A stretch of 64,000 nucleotides of DNA from Pseudorhodoferax sp. Leaf267 (GCF_001422405.1 NZ_LMMV01000006.1:1-64000); one strand, 5' to 3'; positions 47,914-59,142 are shown, counted from the stretch's first letter. The notes: generated by a model from the letters alone, not told the origin. A program made the numbers and translations.

Positions 47914-48552
47914 GTGTTGTTTTCGATCATACAAGCCGCAGGTTGGCCCATCTGGCCCTTGATTGCATGCTCCATCCTGGCCCTGGCATTGATCATCGAA
48001 CGCTTCATGAACCTCAACACGCGCAAGGTGGCTCCGCCCCAGTTGCTGGAGGAGGCCATCACCGTGTCGCAGCGCGCCGTGCCGGCGCCCGGCGTGGTGG
48101 CGCAGCTGGCGCAGAACTCGGCGCTCGGTGAGGTGCTGGCCAGCGGCATGCGCGCGCTGAACAGCAACCCGAACTGCAGCGAGGCGGACTTGCGCGCCGT
48201 CATCGAATCGGCCGGGCGCGGCGTGGCGCACCGGCTGGAGCGCTACCTCAGCGCACTGGCCACCATCGCGTCGGCCGCACCGCTGCTCGGCCTGCTGGGT
48301 ACCGTGATCGGCATGATCGAGATCTTCGGCTCGCAGGCCGGCGCCACCAGCGGCGTCGGCGGCAACCCGGCGCAGCTGGCGCAGGGCATCTCGATTGCGC
48401 TGTACAACACGGCGTTCGGGCTCATCGTGGCCATCCCCTCGTTGATCTTCTGGCGGTACTTCCGCGCACGCGTCGATGGGTATCTGTTGACGCTGGAGAC
48501 CTCGGCCGAGGCTTTTGCGCGCCACCTGAACGGCCTGCGCCGCAAGCCATGA
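47914..48552 (+). CDS. exbB: MotA/TolQ/ExbB proton channel family protein
   Basis: A 212-residue inner-membrane protein. Helix 1 is WPLIACSILALALIIERFMN, and the long cytoplasmic loop is followed by the conserved pair of helices LATIASAAPLLGLLGTVIGM and LAQGISIALYNTAFGLIVAI with the usual Thr/Pro pattern. It forms a proton-driven motor with the next gene product, energising TonB- or TolA-type systems. The start is a GTG with GGAG four bases upstream. Its TGA overlaps the exbD ATG (ATGA). No tonB is adjacent; ExbB and TolQ cannot be told apart by sequence alone. Confidence 0.92.
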   Translation: MLFSIIQAAGWPIWPLIACSILALALIIERFMNLNTRKVAPPQLLEEAITVSQRAVPAPGVVAQLAQNSALGEVLASGMRALNSNPNCSEADLRAVIESAGRGVAHRLERYLSALATIASAAPLLGLLGTVIGMIEIFGSQAGATSGVGGNPAQLAQGISIALYNTAFGLIVAIPSLIFWRYFRARVDGYLLTLETSAEAFARHLNGLRRKP

Positions 48553-48977
48553 ACTTCCGGCACCGGAACCGGGACGAGCCCGAGATCAACCTGATCCCGT
48601 TCATCGACGTGCTGCTGGTGGTGCTGATCTTCCTGATGCTGTCCACCACCTACAGCAAATACGCCGAGCTGCAGATCCAGCTGCCGGTGGCCAATGCCGA
48701 CCAGCAGCGCGACCGCCCGCGTGAGGTGGTGGTCGCGATCGCTGCCGACGGCCGCTACGCGGTCAACAAGCAGGCGATCGAAGGGCGCAGCGTCGAGCTG
48801 CTGTCGTTGGCGATGGTGGAGGCGGCCAAGCAGGCGCAAGATGCGATGGTGATCATCAGCGCCGACGCCAGCACGCCGCACCAGGCCGTCATCACGGCCA
48901 TGGAAGCGGCCCGCCGATCCGGCCTGCACCAGATCACGTTCGCGACGCAGACGGCCGCCGGCGCCGGCGCGCGCTAG
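48549..48977 (+). CDS. exbD: ExbD/TolR family biopolymer transport protein
   Basis: A 142-residue protein with one N-terminal membrane helix (NLIPFIDVLLVVLIFLMLST) carrying the essential Asp (FIDVLLV), and a periplasmic domain (YAELQIQLPVANADQQRDRP; VVAIAADGRYAVNKQAIEGR). It is the partner of the preceding proton-channel gene, coupled by an ATGA overlap. The lpxK gene begins 18 bases downstream, and this exbB-exbD-lpxK-trm112-kdsB order is common in betaproteobacteria. Confidence 0.94.
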   Translation: MNFRHRNRDEPEINLIPFIDVLLVVLIFLMLSTTYSKYAELQIQLPVANADQQRDRPREVVVAIAADGRYAVNKQAIEGRSVELLSLAMVEAAKQAQDAMVIISADASTPHQAVITAMEAARRSGLHQITFATQTAAGAGAR

Positions 48978-48995
48978 GCGGCGGGGCCACCCGGC

Positions 48996-50027
48996 ATGCG
49001 CGCCTGGCTTGCGGCTGCGTTGCCGCAGCTGTGGCTGCGGCGCGGCTGGCCTGCCATGCTGCTGTGGCCGCTGTCGCTACTCTATGGCGCGGTCACCGCC
49101 CTGCGCCGCGCACTGTTCCGCACCGGCCTGTTGCGCAGCACGCGTCTGCCGGTGCCGGTCATCGTGGTCGGGAACGTCGTGGCCGGGGGCTCGGGCAAGA
49201 CGCCCGTGGTCATGGCGCTGGTCCGGCATCTGCAAGCCGCGGGCTGGCAGGTCGGCGTGGTCTCGCGCGGCTACGGCCGCAGCACCACCGACTGCCGCGA
49301 GGTGCAGCCCGGCAGCCTGGCCGCGCAGGTCGGCGATGAGCCGGCCTTGATCCAGCGCATGTGCCAGGTCCCGGTGTTCGTCGCGGCACGGCGTGTCCAG
49401 GCGGGGCTGGCCCTGCTGGAGCGGCATCCGCAAACGCAGATCCTGGTCTGCGACGACGGCTTGCAGCACCTGCCCTTGCAGCGCGACGTGGAGGTCTGTG
49501 TCTTCGATGACCGCGGTCTCGGCAACGGCTGGCTGCTGCCGGCCGGGCCCTTGCGCGAACCTTGGCCGCGGCCGGCGGACATCGTGGTGCACACCGGCGA
49601 GCGGCCGGCCTTCGGCGGCTTTCGCGCCCGGCGCAGCCTGGGCGCTTTCGCGCAGCGCGCGGACGGCACACGGCTCGCCTTGCACAGCCTGGCCGACACG
49701 CCGGTGCTGGCCGTTGCCGGCATCGCACGGCCCGAGCGCTTCTTTGCGATGCTGCGCTCCGCCGGTGTCCGGCACCTCGTCGAGATGGGCCTGCCAGACC
49801 ACCATGATTTCAGCAGCTGGCAGTCACCCGCGGGCGCGCCCAGCACCTGGCTTTGCACGGAAAAGGATGCCGTCAAGCTCTGGGACCGCCACCCCGAAGC
49901 CTGGGCCGTGCCGCTGGAACTCGCACTGGATCCCGGCCTGCTGCAGGACCTCGATGCGCGCCTGGCCGCGCAGGTACCATCCTCCCCTTCCCATTCACAC
50001 ATCCCCGATGGACAGCAAACTCCTTGA
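48996..50027 (+). CDS. lpxK: Tetraacyldisaccharide 4'-kinase (lipid A synthesis)
   Basis: LpxK phosphorylates the lipid A precursor at the 4' position. After an N-terminal membrane-associated helix ([19 protein letters not shown]), the Walker A is [20 protein letters not shown], followed by [13 protein letters not shown] and [31 protein letters not shown] holds the catalytic Asp region, and CTEKDAVKL is near the C-terminus. Length is 343. Its end overlaps the next small gene by 20 bases. Confidence 0.95.
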   Translation: MRAWLAAALPQLWLRRGWPAMLLWPLSLLYGAVTALRRALFRTGLLRSTRLPVPVIVVGNVVAGGSGKTPVVMALVRHLQAAGWQVGVVSRGYGRSTTDCREVQPGSLAAQVGDEPALIQRMCQVPVFVAARRVQAGLALLERHPQTQILVCDDGLQHLPLQRDVEVCVFDDRGLGNGWLLPAGPLREPWPRPADIVVHTGERPAFGGFRARRSLGAFAQRADGTRLALHSLADTPVLAVAGIARPERFFAMLRSAGVRHLVEMGLPDHHDFSSWQSPAGAPSTWLCTEKDAVKLWDRHPEAWAVPLELALDPGLLQDLDARLAAQVPSSPSHSHIPDGQQTP

Positions 50028-50189
50028 ACTGCTGGTTTGCCCCGTGACCAAAGGGCCCCTGCAATACGACCGCGAGCGCCAGGAACTGGTCTCGCGCAGC
50101 GCCAGGCTGGCCTATCCCGTGCGCGACGGCATTCCCATCCTGCTGGAGCAGGAGGCACGCACCCTGAGCGACGAAGAATTGGGTCTTTG

Positions 50190-50190
<1 letters not shown>
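50008..50190 (+). CDS. Trm112 family small protein (YcaR-like)
   Basis: A 60-residue protein, [60 protein letters not shown]. [13 protein letters not shown] and [18 protein letters not shown] are the family hallmarks. Only one of the zinc-type cysteines is present, as in bacterial YcaR. It lies between lpxK and kdsB, the canonical position, and its stop shares a base with the kdsB ATG (TGATG). Confidence 0.93.
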
Positions 50191-51717
<1,527 letters not shown>

Positions 51718-51751
51718 CGCAGCCCCGGCCAAGCTGGGCTGGCGCGGCCCT

Positions 51752-52711
51752 TTACGCCATCAGCTCCAGCATCAGCTGGATGCGCGCCTTGACCGGTGAC
51801 AGCGGCCCCGCATGCGGCAAGGCTCCTGCGGCCGCACCCATCACCCGACCCTGATCGCATCGGCTCGTGCGCAACACGCGCACGCCGGCCGCCTGCGCCT
51901 GGTGCAGCGCGGCCTCCAGTGCATGGTGCACGCTGCCATTGCCGGTGGCGGCGACCACCAGGCCCTGCACGCCGTCACGCACCAGCGCCTGGACCAGCGC
52001 GCCGCCGGCACCGGCGTGGCTGGTGACGATCTCCACGCGTGCCCAGGCCTCGGGCGTGACAGGCCATTGCCGCGGGGCACATGCGCGCGCCGCCTGCGGC
52101 CAGTCGCGCACCTGGCGCAAGGCACCCTCCTCCACGTAGCCGATCGGCCCGGCATCGCCTGAACCGAAGGCATCGAGCCGGTACGCGTGCACCTTGCGCA
52201 CATCGGGCGCGCCGTGCACGACACCCGCACACACGGCGAGCACACCGCGGGCGCCTGCAGTGCTAGCAACCGCCATGGCATCGCGCAGGTTCTGCGGCCC
52301 ATCCGGCATGGCGGCGTTGGCCGGCCGCATCGCGCAGGTCAGCACCACGGGCTTGGCTGGGGCCAAAGTCGCGTGCAGGAAGTACGCGGTTTCCTCCAGC
52401 GTATCGGTGCCATGCGTGATGACGATGCCCTGCACGCTGTCGTCGGCCAGCCAGTGTGCGCACCGCATGGCCAGCGCGCGCCAGACGCTGGCGTCCATGT
52501 CCTTGCTATCGATCTGCGCCACCTGCTCGGTCTGGATCGCATCTACAGAGCCAGACGAGACGCCCTGGAGTAATTGGGCGATGCCAACCTGCGCGGCCTG
52601 GTAACCCAGGTTGTCGCCAGCGGCGGCGGCCAGGCCGGCGATGGTTCCGCCGGTGCCAAGCACCACAATTTTGCGAGCCACTTGCTCACTGCTGCTATCG
52701 AATGCTTGCAT
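51752..52711 (-). CDS. L-asparaginase (type II-like fold, cytoplasmic)
   Basis: A 319-residue asparaginase/glutaminase family enzyme. The nucleophilic Thr is in KIVVLGTGGTIAGLAA, and the second catalytic Thr-Asp pair in GIVITHGTDTLEETAYFLHA. VVLTCAMRPANAAMPDGPQN and RDAMAVAS follow, ending with the C-terminal domain. There is no signal peptide, so it should act in the cytoplasm. It is divergent from lexA; the LexA box lies 12-27 bases upstream of its ATG and might also repress it. Confidence 0.93.
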   Translation of the reverse strand: MQAFDSSSEQVARKIVVLGTGGTIAGLAAAAGDNLGYQAAQVGIAQLLQGVSSGSVDAIQTEQVAQIDSKDMDASVWRALAMRCAHWLADDSVQGIVITHGTDTLEETAYFLHATLAPAKPVVLTCAMRPANAAMPDGPQNLRDAMAVASTAGARGVLAVCAGVVHGAPDVRKVHAYRLDAFGSGDAGPIGYVEEGALRQVRDWPQAARACAPRQWPVTPEAWARVEIVTSHAGAGGALVQALVRDGVQGLVVAATGNGSVHHALEAALHQAQAAGVRVLRTSRCDQGRVMGAAAGALPHAGPLSPVKARIQLMLELMA

Positions 52712-52722
52712 GTGCTTAGAAA

Positions 52723-52738
52723 CTGGTTAAAAATACAG
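52723..52738. promoter_or_regulatory. LexA box upstream of lexA
   Basis: CTGG-TTAAAAAT-ACAG matches the beta/gammaproteobacterial LexA operator CTGT-N8-ACAG at seven of eight fixed positions. It is 50 bases upstream of the lexA ATG, where autoregulation is expected, and also directly upstream of the divergent asparaginase start. Confidence 0.75.
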
Positions 52739-52787
52739 ATACTGGACGTTTCAACAGAAGTCCAGGGCCAGGCCACAAGGAGCTGCC

Positions 52788-53474
52788 ATGACCGATGCAC
52801 CGTCCACCCCCGTCAAGCTGACCGCGCGCCAGCAGCAGATCCTGGAACTGATCCAGTCTGCCATCGCCAACACCGGCGCGCCACCGACACGCGCGGAAAT
52901 CGCCAGCGAGCTGGGGTTCAAGTCCGCCAACGCGGCCGAGGAGCATCTGCAGGCGCTGGCACGCAAGGGCGCGATCGAGCTGGTCAGCGGTACATCCCGC
53001 GGCATCCGTCTGCGTGGTGACATGCTGCGCTCCATCCACGAAAGCCGTGGCAAGCAGTTCCTGTTGCCGTTGCAGGAACTGGCCCAGCTGGCGCTGCCTT
53101 TGATCGGCCGTGTGGCTGCGGGATCGCCCATCCTGGCGCAGGAGCATGTGGACCAGACCTACTACGTCGAGAGCAGCCTGTTCCAGCACAAGCCCGATTA
53201 CTTGCTGCGCGTGCGCGGCATGTCCATGCGCGACATCGGCATCATGGACGGCGACCTGCTGGCCGTGCGCGCCACCAAGGACGCCAAGAACGGCCAGATC
53301 GTGGTGGCCCGCATCGGCGACGACGTCACCGTCAAGCGCTACCGCCGCAACAAGGACACGGTCGAGCTGCATCCCGAGAACCCGGACTACCCCACGATCT
53401 ACGTGGAGCCGGGCGAGCCGTTCGAGATCGAAGGTCTGGCCGTCGGCCTGATCCGCAACACCATGCTCATGTAG
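52788..53474 (+). CDS. lexA: SOS repressor LexA
   Basis: LexA represses the SOS regulon and cleaves itself when stimulated by RecA-ssDNA. The 228-residue protein has the winged-helix domain ([40 protein letters not shown]), the Ala-Gly cleavage site in [14 protein letters not shown], the catalytic Ser in [15 protein letters not shown] and the catalytic Lys in [11 protein letters not shown]. An insertion between the domains makes it longer than E. coli LexA, as usual in Burkholderiales. AAGGAG precedes the ATG. Confidence 0.97.
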   Translation: MTDAPSTPVKLTARQQQILELIQSAIANTGAPPTRAEIASELGFKSANAAEEHLQALARKGAIELVSGTSRGIRLRGDMLRSIHESRGKQFLLPLQELAQLALPLIGRVAAGSPILAQEHVDQTYYVESSLFQHKPDYLLRVRGMSMRDIGIMDGDLLAVRATKDAKNGQIVVARIGDDVTVKRYRRNKDTVELHPENPDYPTIYVEPGEPFEIEGLAVGLIRNTMLM

Positions 53475-53598
53475 CACCCGGATCTTCGCGGCACCAGGTG
53501 GCGGGCGTTTGGCCGTGCGACAGCACGGCGACCCTGGCGCAGCGGAATCGTCAACCAATCCTGCCTGTGTTCACCCCTTCGCGGTGTTAGGAGTTCAC

Positions 53599-54000
53599 AT
53601 GGGAATCGCAATGTTGGCAGCAGCTCGCCTGGTGCAGGTCGTTCCGGTCTGGGTTGAGGAATGCAAGCCGTTCAAGGCCGGCAGGTGGGCCAATCGGGCA
53701 GGCAAGCCGGTGGCGCGCACGGCGGTGGACAGTCAGGCCGGTACGGTCTGGCCAGGCATGGCCAGGGTCGCGGGCAGCCTGCTGGCCAGGCTGGCGCAAC
53801 GGCGGCAACGCACCGGCGCGCCCTTCCCGGTGCAGACGGCCGATCGCCCGGCCCACCCCAGGCCCCTGCGCGTGTTGCGCGTGCTGGAACCACAGCAGCC
53901 GCGCGCAGCCGCAGGCCGCATGGTGATTTCCGGTCGCATGGCCGATGTCTGCGCCGAGCTCGACCGGCTCGCCGCGGCCGAGGCGGCGAACCAACCCTAG
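53599..54000 (+). CDS. Conserved hypothetical protein
   Basis: A 133-residue protein of unknown function. The first part (MGIAMLAAARLVQVVPVWVE) may be membrane associated; the middle is Arg/Gln/Pro-rich, and the C-terminus RMVISGRMADVCAELDRLAA is the best-conserved-looking stretch. That motif recalls small Comamonadaceae proteins encoded beside lexA-type loci, but I cannot name a family. AGGAG six bases before the ATG at 53599 supports translation; the upstream in-frame sequence is not needed. Confidence 0.6.
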   Translation: MGIAMLAAARLVQVVPVWVEECKPFKAGRWANRAGKPVARTAVDSQAGTVWPGMARVAGSLLARLAQRRQRTGAPFPVQTADRPAHPRPLRVLRVLEPQQPRAAAGRMVISGRMADVCAELDRLAAAEAANQP

Positions 54001-54161
54001 GCACGGCTGTAAGGGGAACGGCGCGGGCAGCCTTGCGGCTGCGTCCTTTCGAGGAGCCTCTAAGATCGGTCTAGCTGCCGCGACGAGGGCCAAGGTGGTC
54101 GAGCTTGCGCGTCTGCCTCGATGTCTGGCGCAACGCTGTGTCGCCACCGGAGGATCACCCC

Positions 54162-55427
54162 TTGCCCACCAGTTCACCATGGTTGTACCTGTCAGTCGGC
54201 GTCTGCGTCTTGCTCGCTGCCGTGATCTGGTCGATCCGGCGGCATCGCGCACCCACCCTGCGCGTGGAATGCCAAAGCCCGATTGACCGCCTTGCGCCTT
54301 CCGTTGCAGGCCTGACCTTGGGCACGGCGCTGGGCGGCAACCGCGTGCAGGTGCTGGAGAACGGCGCGTTTTTCGACGCGCTGCTGGAAAGCATCGCGAG
54401 CGCCCGACACACGGTGCATTTCGAGACATTCTTGTGGAAGCAGGGCGTGCTGGGCCAACGCGTCGCCGATGCCATGTCGGCCCAGGCCCGGGCCGGCCGC
54501 AAGGTGCGTGTGATGCTGGACGCCGATGGATCGAAGGACGCCGGCAAGGAAGTGATCGCCCAGATGCGCACGGCCGGTTGCAGGGTGGAGTTCTTCCACA
54601 AACGCGCCTTCGTGAACATCGGCGTGCTGAACGACCGCACCCACCGCAAGATGCTCATCGTCGACGGCCGCGAGGCCTTCGTCGGCGGCCATTGCATCGT
54701 GGACACCTGGCTCGGCGATGCCCAGGACAAAGAGCACTTCGCCGACCTGAGCGTGCGGCTGCACGGCCCCATCGTCAACAGCATCCAGAGCGCGTTCAGC
54801 GAGAACTGGGGCGGCCACACCGGCGAGCTGTTCCTGGGCGACGACGTGTTTCCGCGCCTGGAGCCGGCCGGCGACATCGTGATCCATGCGGCGTTTGCGA
54901 AGCCGCACCGCTCGGCGCCAGCCGTGAAGATCCTGCACCACGCCGTCATCTGCCTGGCGCGGCGCCGCATCTGGATCCAGAACCCGTATTTCATCCCCGA
55001 GCCCGAAGCCATCGACGCCTTCGGCGCGGCCGTGCGGCGCGGCGTGGACGTGCGGGTGCTCATGCCTTCCACGGCAGGGTCGGACAACCCCATGGTGCAG
55101 CACGCCGGCCATCGCAACTTCGAGAAGCTGCTGAAATGCGGCGTGCGGCTGTTCGAATACCCGCACACGCTGCTGCACCAGAAGGTCATGACGATCGATG
55201 GCTGCTGGAGCGCGATCGGCTCAAGCAATTTCGACGACCGCTCATTCGAGACCAATGACGAGATCACGCTGGCCATCACGGACGAACAGACCGCCGGACA
55301 GCTGGACGCCGTGTTCGAGAAGTACGTGGCGCGGGCTCAGGAGATCGACTTGCACGCATGGCAGCACCGCGGCACATGGCACAAGCTCAAGGACAACGTT
55401 GCCTACCTGTTCAACGAAGTGCTGTGA
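54162..55427 (+). CDS. Phospholipase D/cardiolipin synthase family protein
   Basis: A protein of about 421 residues with one N-terminal membrane helix (WLYLSVGVCVLLAAVIWSI) and two PLD domains. HKD motif 1 is HRKMLIVDGREAFVGG; motif 2 is LHQKVMTIDGCWSAIGSSNF followed by DDRSFETNDE. This is the ClsB/ClsA-like bacterial family; the intact pair of HKD motifs predicts activity, either cardiolipin synthesis or a phospholipase. I choose the TTG at 54162 because GGAGGA lies about nine bases upstream and the membrane helix follows; the frame is open back to 54105. Confidence 0.88.
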   Translation: MPTSSPWLYLSVGVCVLLAAVIWSIRRHRAPTLRVECQSPIDRLAPSVAGLTLGTALGGNRVQVLENGAFFDALLESIASARHTVHFETFLWKQGVLGQRVADAMSAQARAGRKVRVMLDADGSKDAGKEVIAQMRTAGCRVEFFHKRAFVNIGVLNDRTHRKMLIVDGREAFVGGHCIVDTWLGDAQDKEHFADLSVRLHGPIVNSIQSAFSENWGGHTGELFLGDDVFPRLEPAGDIVIHAAFAKPHRSAPAVKILHHAVICLARRRIWIQNPYFIPEPEAIDAFGAAVRRGVDVRVLMPSTAGSDNPMVQHAGHRNFEKLLKCGVRLFEYPHTLLHQKVMTIDGCWSAIGSSNFDDRSFETNDEITLAITDEQTAGQLDAVFEKYVARAQEIDLHAWQHRGTWHKLKDNVAYLFNEVL

Positions 55428-55788
55428 GCGAGGTTTCGGCGGGCGTGTAGCTTTGGGGTGCACCGGCCTTCAGCCTTGCATTTCGCGAACACCGTCTGCA
55501 GCACGGGCGGGGCCGATCCACCGGCTTGCAACGCCTCCCATGACGCGCCAGTGATGCGTGCCGGCGTTGCTCGCCGGATCTGGGCCGGCGCAAGCCTGTA
55601 CGACAATGCGCCCACCGGGCCCCAGCCTGGCGGCGCGCGCACCCCGAATTGCGCAGGCGACACCAGGCCCAGGGGCACATCCAGTTAAGGCGTCAGGCCG
55701 CACAATCGGACAGCACATCCCAAATGAATCGACCAGCTTGCGGAGAAAGCTCCACACAGACCCCTCACATGCAAACGGCGGGGCACGT
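55428..55788. other. Gene-free interval before the D-2-hydroxyacid dehydrogenase
   Basis: About 360 bases. Short ORFs on both strands have no recognisable domain or ribosome site. A CCGGCG-TTGCT-CGCCGG hairpin lies at 55561-55577, in a position to end the PLD transcript, but lacks a U-run. Confidence 0.4.
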
Positions 55789-56796
55789 ATGAACATCGTG
55801 ATTCTCGATGACTACCAGGACGCCGTCCGCAAGCTCGACTGCGCCGTCAAGCTCGAACCCTATGCCGCCAAGGTCTACACCAATACCGTGAAGGGCCTGG
55901 GCCAACTGTCCGTGCGGCTGCGCGATGCCGACGTGATCGTGCTGATCCGTGAACGCACGCATCTGAACCGGCAGGTGATCGAGAAGCTGCCCAAGCTCAA
56001 GCTGATCGCCCAGACTGGCCGGGTCGGCTCGCATGTGGATGTAGCCGCCTGCACGGAGCGCGGCGTCGCCGTGGCCGAGGGCGTGGGCTCACCAGTGGCG
56101 CCTGCCGAGTTGACCTGGGCCTTGATCATGGCCGCCACGAAGCGGCTGCCGCAGTACATCGGCAACCTCAAGCATGGCGCCTGGCAGCAGTCCGGCATGA
56201 AGACCGCCTCGATGCCGCCGAACTTCGGCCTGGGCACGGTGCTGCGCGAGCGCACCATGGGCATCTTCGGCTACGGCCGCATCGGCCAGATCGTGAGCAC
56301 CTACGCGCGCGCCTTCGGCATGCGCGTGCTGGTCTGGGGCCGGGCCGGCTCCTGCGAACGCGCGCGGGCCGACGGCCACCAGGTTGCCGCCAGCCAGGAA
56401 GAGCTGTTCGCCAACAGCGATGTGTTGTCCCTGCACCTGCGCCTGAACGAGGAGACACGCGGCATCGTGACGCTGGAAGACCTGTCGCGCATGAAGCCCA
56501 CGGCGCTGCTGGTGAACACCTCGCGTGCCGAGCTGATCGAGCCCGATGCGTTGCTGGCCGGCCTGAACCGCGGCCGCCCGGGCATGGCTGCGGTCGACGT
56601 GTTCGAGAGCGAGCCCATCCTGCAAGGCCATGCGCTGCTGCGCCTGGAGAACTGCATCTGCACGCCCCACATCGGCTATGTGGAACTGCAGAGCTACGAG
56701 ATGTACTTCAACGCCGCGTTCGACAACGTGCTGAACTTCATCAAGGGCACGCCGACCAACATCGTCAACCCCGGCGCGCTGCAGGTCAGGCGCTGA
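55789..56796 (+). CDS. D-2-hydroxyacid dehydrogenase family protein
   Basis: A 335-residue NAD-dependent dehydrogenase of the SerA/D-lactate family. The start MNIVILDDYQDAVRKLDCAV is preceded by GCGGGGCAC. The Rossmann glycine motif is MGIFGYGRIGQIVSTYARAF, the substrate-binding Arg is in LVNTSRAELIEPDAL, the catalytic Glu in VDVFESEPI and His in CTPHIGYVELQSYE. Many homologues are annotated as phosphoglycerate dehydrogenase-like; the actual substrate is unknown. It stands alone. Confidence 0.9.
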   Translation: MNIVILDDYQDAVRKLDCAVKLEPYAAKVYTNTVKGLGQLSVRLRDADVIVLIRERTHLNRQVIEKLPKLKLIAQTGRVGSHVDVAACTERGVAVAEGVGSPVAPAELTWALIMAATKRLPQYIGNLKHGAWQQSGMKTASMPPNFGLGTVLRERTMGIFGYGRIGQIVSTYARAFGMRVLVWGRAGSCERARADGHQVAASQEELFANSDVLSLHLRLNEETRGIVTLEDLSRMKPTALLVNTSRAELIEPDALLAGLNRGRPGMAAVDVFESEPILQGHALLRLENCICTPHIGYVELQSYEMYFNAAFDNVLNFIKGTPTNIVNPGALQVRR

Positions 56797-56805
56797 GGGC
56801 CCCGG

Positions 56806-59106
56806 TCAGCGCGTCGACTTGGGCGCGATGCGCGCCTCGGTGCCGGGGTCGAACAGGTCGAAGTCGACCAGGCCGCTGTCCACCACCGGCTTGTTGCTTC
56901 CCGCATCAGGAGGCGCCGGCATGGGTGCCAGTGCCGGCGTTTGCGCATCGGGTGGCGGCAGCGTGGCGGGGCCGCTTTCCATGTCAAGCAGTTGCAGATC
57001 GATGTCCAGGCCCAGATCGATGTCCAGTTCTGGCAGGGGCACCTCGCGCGGCGCGGGCGTGGCGTCCATGGGTGCCAGGTTGGTCGTCGACAGGTCGAGG
57101 TCCAGCACCAGGCCGTGGTCGTAGTTCGGCGAGGACAGTGGCGCGGGCCCGGAATCCAGCTCCAGCGCCGCCGGCGCCACCGAAGCGGCAGCCAGCCCGG
57201 CGCCGGCCGGCGTCAGGGAGGCCGTGAAGTCCGGTCGCGTCAGCCGCCGGGGCTGGAAGGCCGAGTCTTGCGCCAGGCCGGTACGCCAGGTGGGGTTGCC
57301 GGTGGAGTCCGGCGCCACGCCGTCCTCGCCGGTGCGCAGCACGGTCTTGGCGATTGCATAGAGCAGCAGCAGGTCGCGGAAGGCGGCCAGGTCCAGCGGG
57401 CGCCCCGTGTCTTCCGGGTGGCGGAAGATGTTCGCCTCGATGGTGTCCAGCACGCGGGTTTCGCCCCAGGCGGTCTCGATGCTCATCAGCGGCACCGGGT
57501 AATCCTCCAGGCCCAGGCCCTCGTCCGCGAAGGCGGCGAAGTTCGGAACGCGGCCGTTGAACGTGCGTTGGAACTCTTCGCGCAGCGCGTTGTATTCGCC
57601 CTGCCGGCCCAGCGTGTGGTAGATCTTGAACAGCTCGAGGAAGGCCAGCGGGCTCATCTCGGCCTGCTCTTCGATGTGCTTCTTGAGCACCTCGATCGCC
57701 TGGTCGTACTGGCCCAGCGACACGAAGAAATCGGCATGCTGCTGCACGTCGAAGAATTCTTCGGGGTTGATGCTGCGCGACGGGGGCGCCGGCGCAGGCA
57801 CCGCGCCCTCTGAAGCGCCAGCCTCCACAGGCACCGGCCGCGCCGCCTGGGCAGCGGTGACGGGCGCACCCAGGCCAGCGGCCGTGGCCCATTTGTCCAG
57901 GCCTGCACCGGCGGGCGTCGGAGGCCGCTCCTGTTGCACCTCGACGGGCTCGGGGGGAATCGAAGACGGGGAGAAGTCGGCGCTGCGCGAGGGCCGGACG
58001 ACGACAGACGCAGGCTCCTGCACCCAGTTCGCAGCCGCCAGTGCGTTCCTGCGTGCGCGGTGCCAGAAGTACGCGGCCGCGGCGATGGTCAGCAGCAGCA
58101 ACGCCAGCAGGCCGTAGACCAATGCGATGTCGACGCGGTTGTTGTCGGCCTCGTCCAGCCGGCGTTCCGCGCGTTCCAGGCGGGCGCGCAGGTCGCGTTC
58201 GGACTTGTCGCGCGCATCCTGCGCGGCCTTGGCCTGCGCTTCCATGGCCAGCATGCGGTCGATGACCTGCATGTCGCCGGGCTGCGCGTTGAGCGCGCGC
58301 CAGGCGTTGACGGCTTGCGCACGTTCCGGCGGGTTTTCGGCCGGCGGTCCGGCCAGGGCGGTGATGCTGCGCAGCGGCGCGTCCAGCGTGAGGCGCGGTC
58401 GGCCCTCGGTCGGTGCAGCGGCCACGGCCGGCTCCGCCGCCTTGGCAGGTGCCTCGGCCTTGGGTGCTGCAGGCCGGGGCGCTGCGGCCACGGCGCGCGG
58501 TGCAGGCCGCTGGGCAGGTGGCCGTGCCTGCGCCGGCCTCGGGGCCGCAGCGGGAGCGCGCACAACCGCCGGTGGCGCGGCCGCGGCAGGCCGCGGCGCC
58601 GGTGCGGGGGCCGGCACGGGCAACGGTGTCGGTGCGACCGGCGCCGTCGCAGCGGAATCGGGCGCGGCGAACGGCACAGACGCGGGCGCCTCGGTGGGCC
58701 GGGCCACCGGCACCTGGGCGGCGACCAGTTCGGCCGGGTATTCGGGCAGGAAATCGTAGCGGCGCTCACCGCGCTGGCCGCACAGGGCATGCAGGACGAC
58801 GCCGATCACGGGCTCGTCGACCACGGCGCTGGAGCGGATGCGGATCACTGCGTCCTGCGACCCGGCGCCCGGTGCCTGAACGATGATGCGGACCCGGCTG
58901 GCCTCGACGGCGGCATCGCCATGGAACACGTCGGCGCGGAAACACTGCGCGACGGCATCGTCGGGGCTGTCGACACGGACTTCGACCGCCAGACTCAGAG
59001 GCTGGCCCAAAACCACAGCGCCGCGCGCCCGACCCAGGCTCAGCGCTGAACTACCGAAGGCCGCACCGAGCAACGTGACGCCAACCAGCTTGTTTCGTAG
59101 TTTCAC
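56806..59106 (-). CDS. FimV-like inner-membrane protein
   Basis: A 766-residue protein with a signal-like N-terminus (RNKLVGVTLLGAAFGSSALS), a FimV-type N-terminal domain (LGRARGAVVLGQPLSLAVEV), a long Pro/Ala-rich stretch (about residues 140-230), a coiled coil (ERDLRARLERAERRLDEADN), a membrane helix near residue 335 (LVYGLLALLLLTIAAAAYF) and an acidic, TPR-containing cytoplasmic part (SLGQYDQAIEVLKKHIEE). FimV acts in type IV pilus assembly and twitching in related bacteria; the match here is to the general architecture. It is divergent from the acyl-CoA gene cluster. Confidence 0.75.
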   Translation of the reverse strand: MKLRNKLVGVTLLGAAFGSSALSLGRARGAVVLGQPLSLAVEVRVDSPDDAVAQCFRADVFHGDAAVEASRVRIIVQAPGAGSQDAVIRIRSSAVVDEPVIGVVLHALCGQRGERRYDFLPEYPAELVAAQVPVARPTEAPASVPFAAPDSAATAPVAPTPLPVPAPAPAPRPAAAAPPAVVRAPAAAPRPAQARPPAQRPAPRAVAAAPRPAAPKAEAPAKAAEPAVAAAPTEGRPRLTLDAPLRSITALAGPPAENPPERAQAVNAWRALNAQPGDMQVIDRMLAMEAQAKAAQDARDKSERDLRARLERAERRLDEADNNRVDIALVYGLLALLLLTIAAAAYFWHRARRNALAAANWVQEPASVVVRPSRSADFSPSSIPPEPVEVQQERPPTPAGAGLDKWATAAGLGAPVTAAQAARPVPVEAGASEGAVPAPAPPSRSINPEEFFDVQQHADFFVSLGQYDQAIEVLKKHIEEQAEMSPLAFLELFKIYHTLGRQGEYNALREEFQRTFNGRVPNFAAFADEGLGLEDYPVPLMSIETAWGETRVLDTIEANIFRHPEDTGRPLDLAAFRDLLLLYAIAKTVLRTGEDGVAPDSTGNPTWRTGLAQDSAFQPRRLTRPDFTASLTPAGAGLAAASVAPAALELDSGPAPLSSPNYDHGLVLDLDLSTTNLAPMDATPAPREVPLPELDIDLGLDIDLQLLDMESGPATLPPPDAQTPALAPMPAPPDAGSNKPVVDSGLVDFDLFDPGTEARIAPKSTR

Positions 59107-59114
59107 TGTACTTT

Positions 59115-59142
59115 TTTACAAACTATTAGCACACCATACCAT
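59115..59142 (+). promoter_or_regulatory. Probable sigma-70 promoter of the acyl-CoA gene run
   Basis: TTTACA (59115-59120) and TACCAT (59137-59142) are separated by 16 bases in the AT-rich 62-base gap between the divergent FimV and dehydrogenase genes. The predicted transcript would begin near 59149, which favours the ATG at 59169 over an in-frame ATG at 59148. Confidence 0.5.

Noticed and set aside
55403-55680. Overlapping minus-strand ORFs of about 90 codons in the gap before the D-2-hydroxyacid dehydrogenase
   Set aside because: No ribosome site, no domain, and the two frames overlap each other; the region is more likely untranslated.
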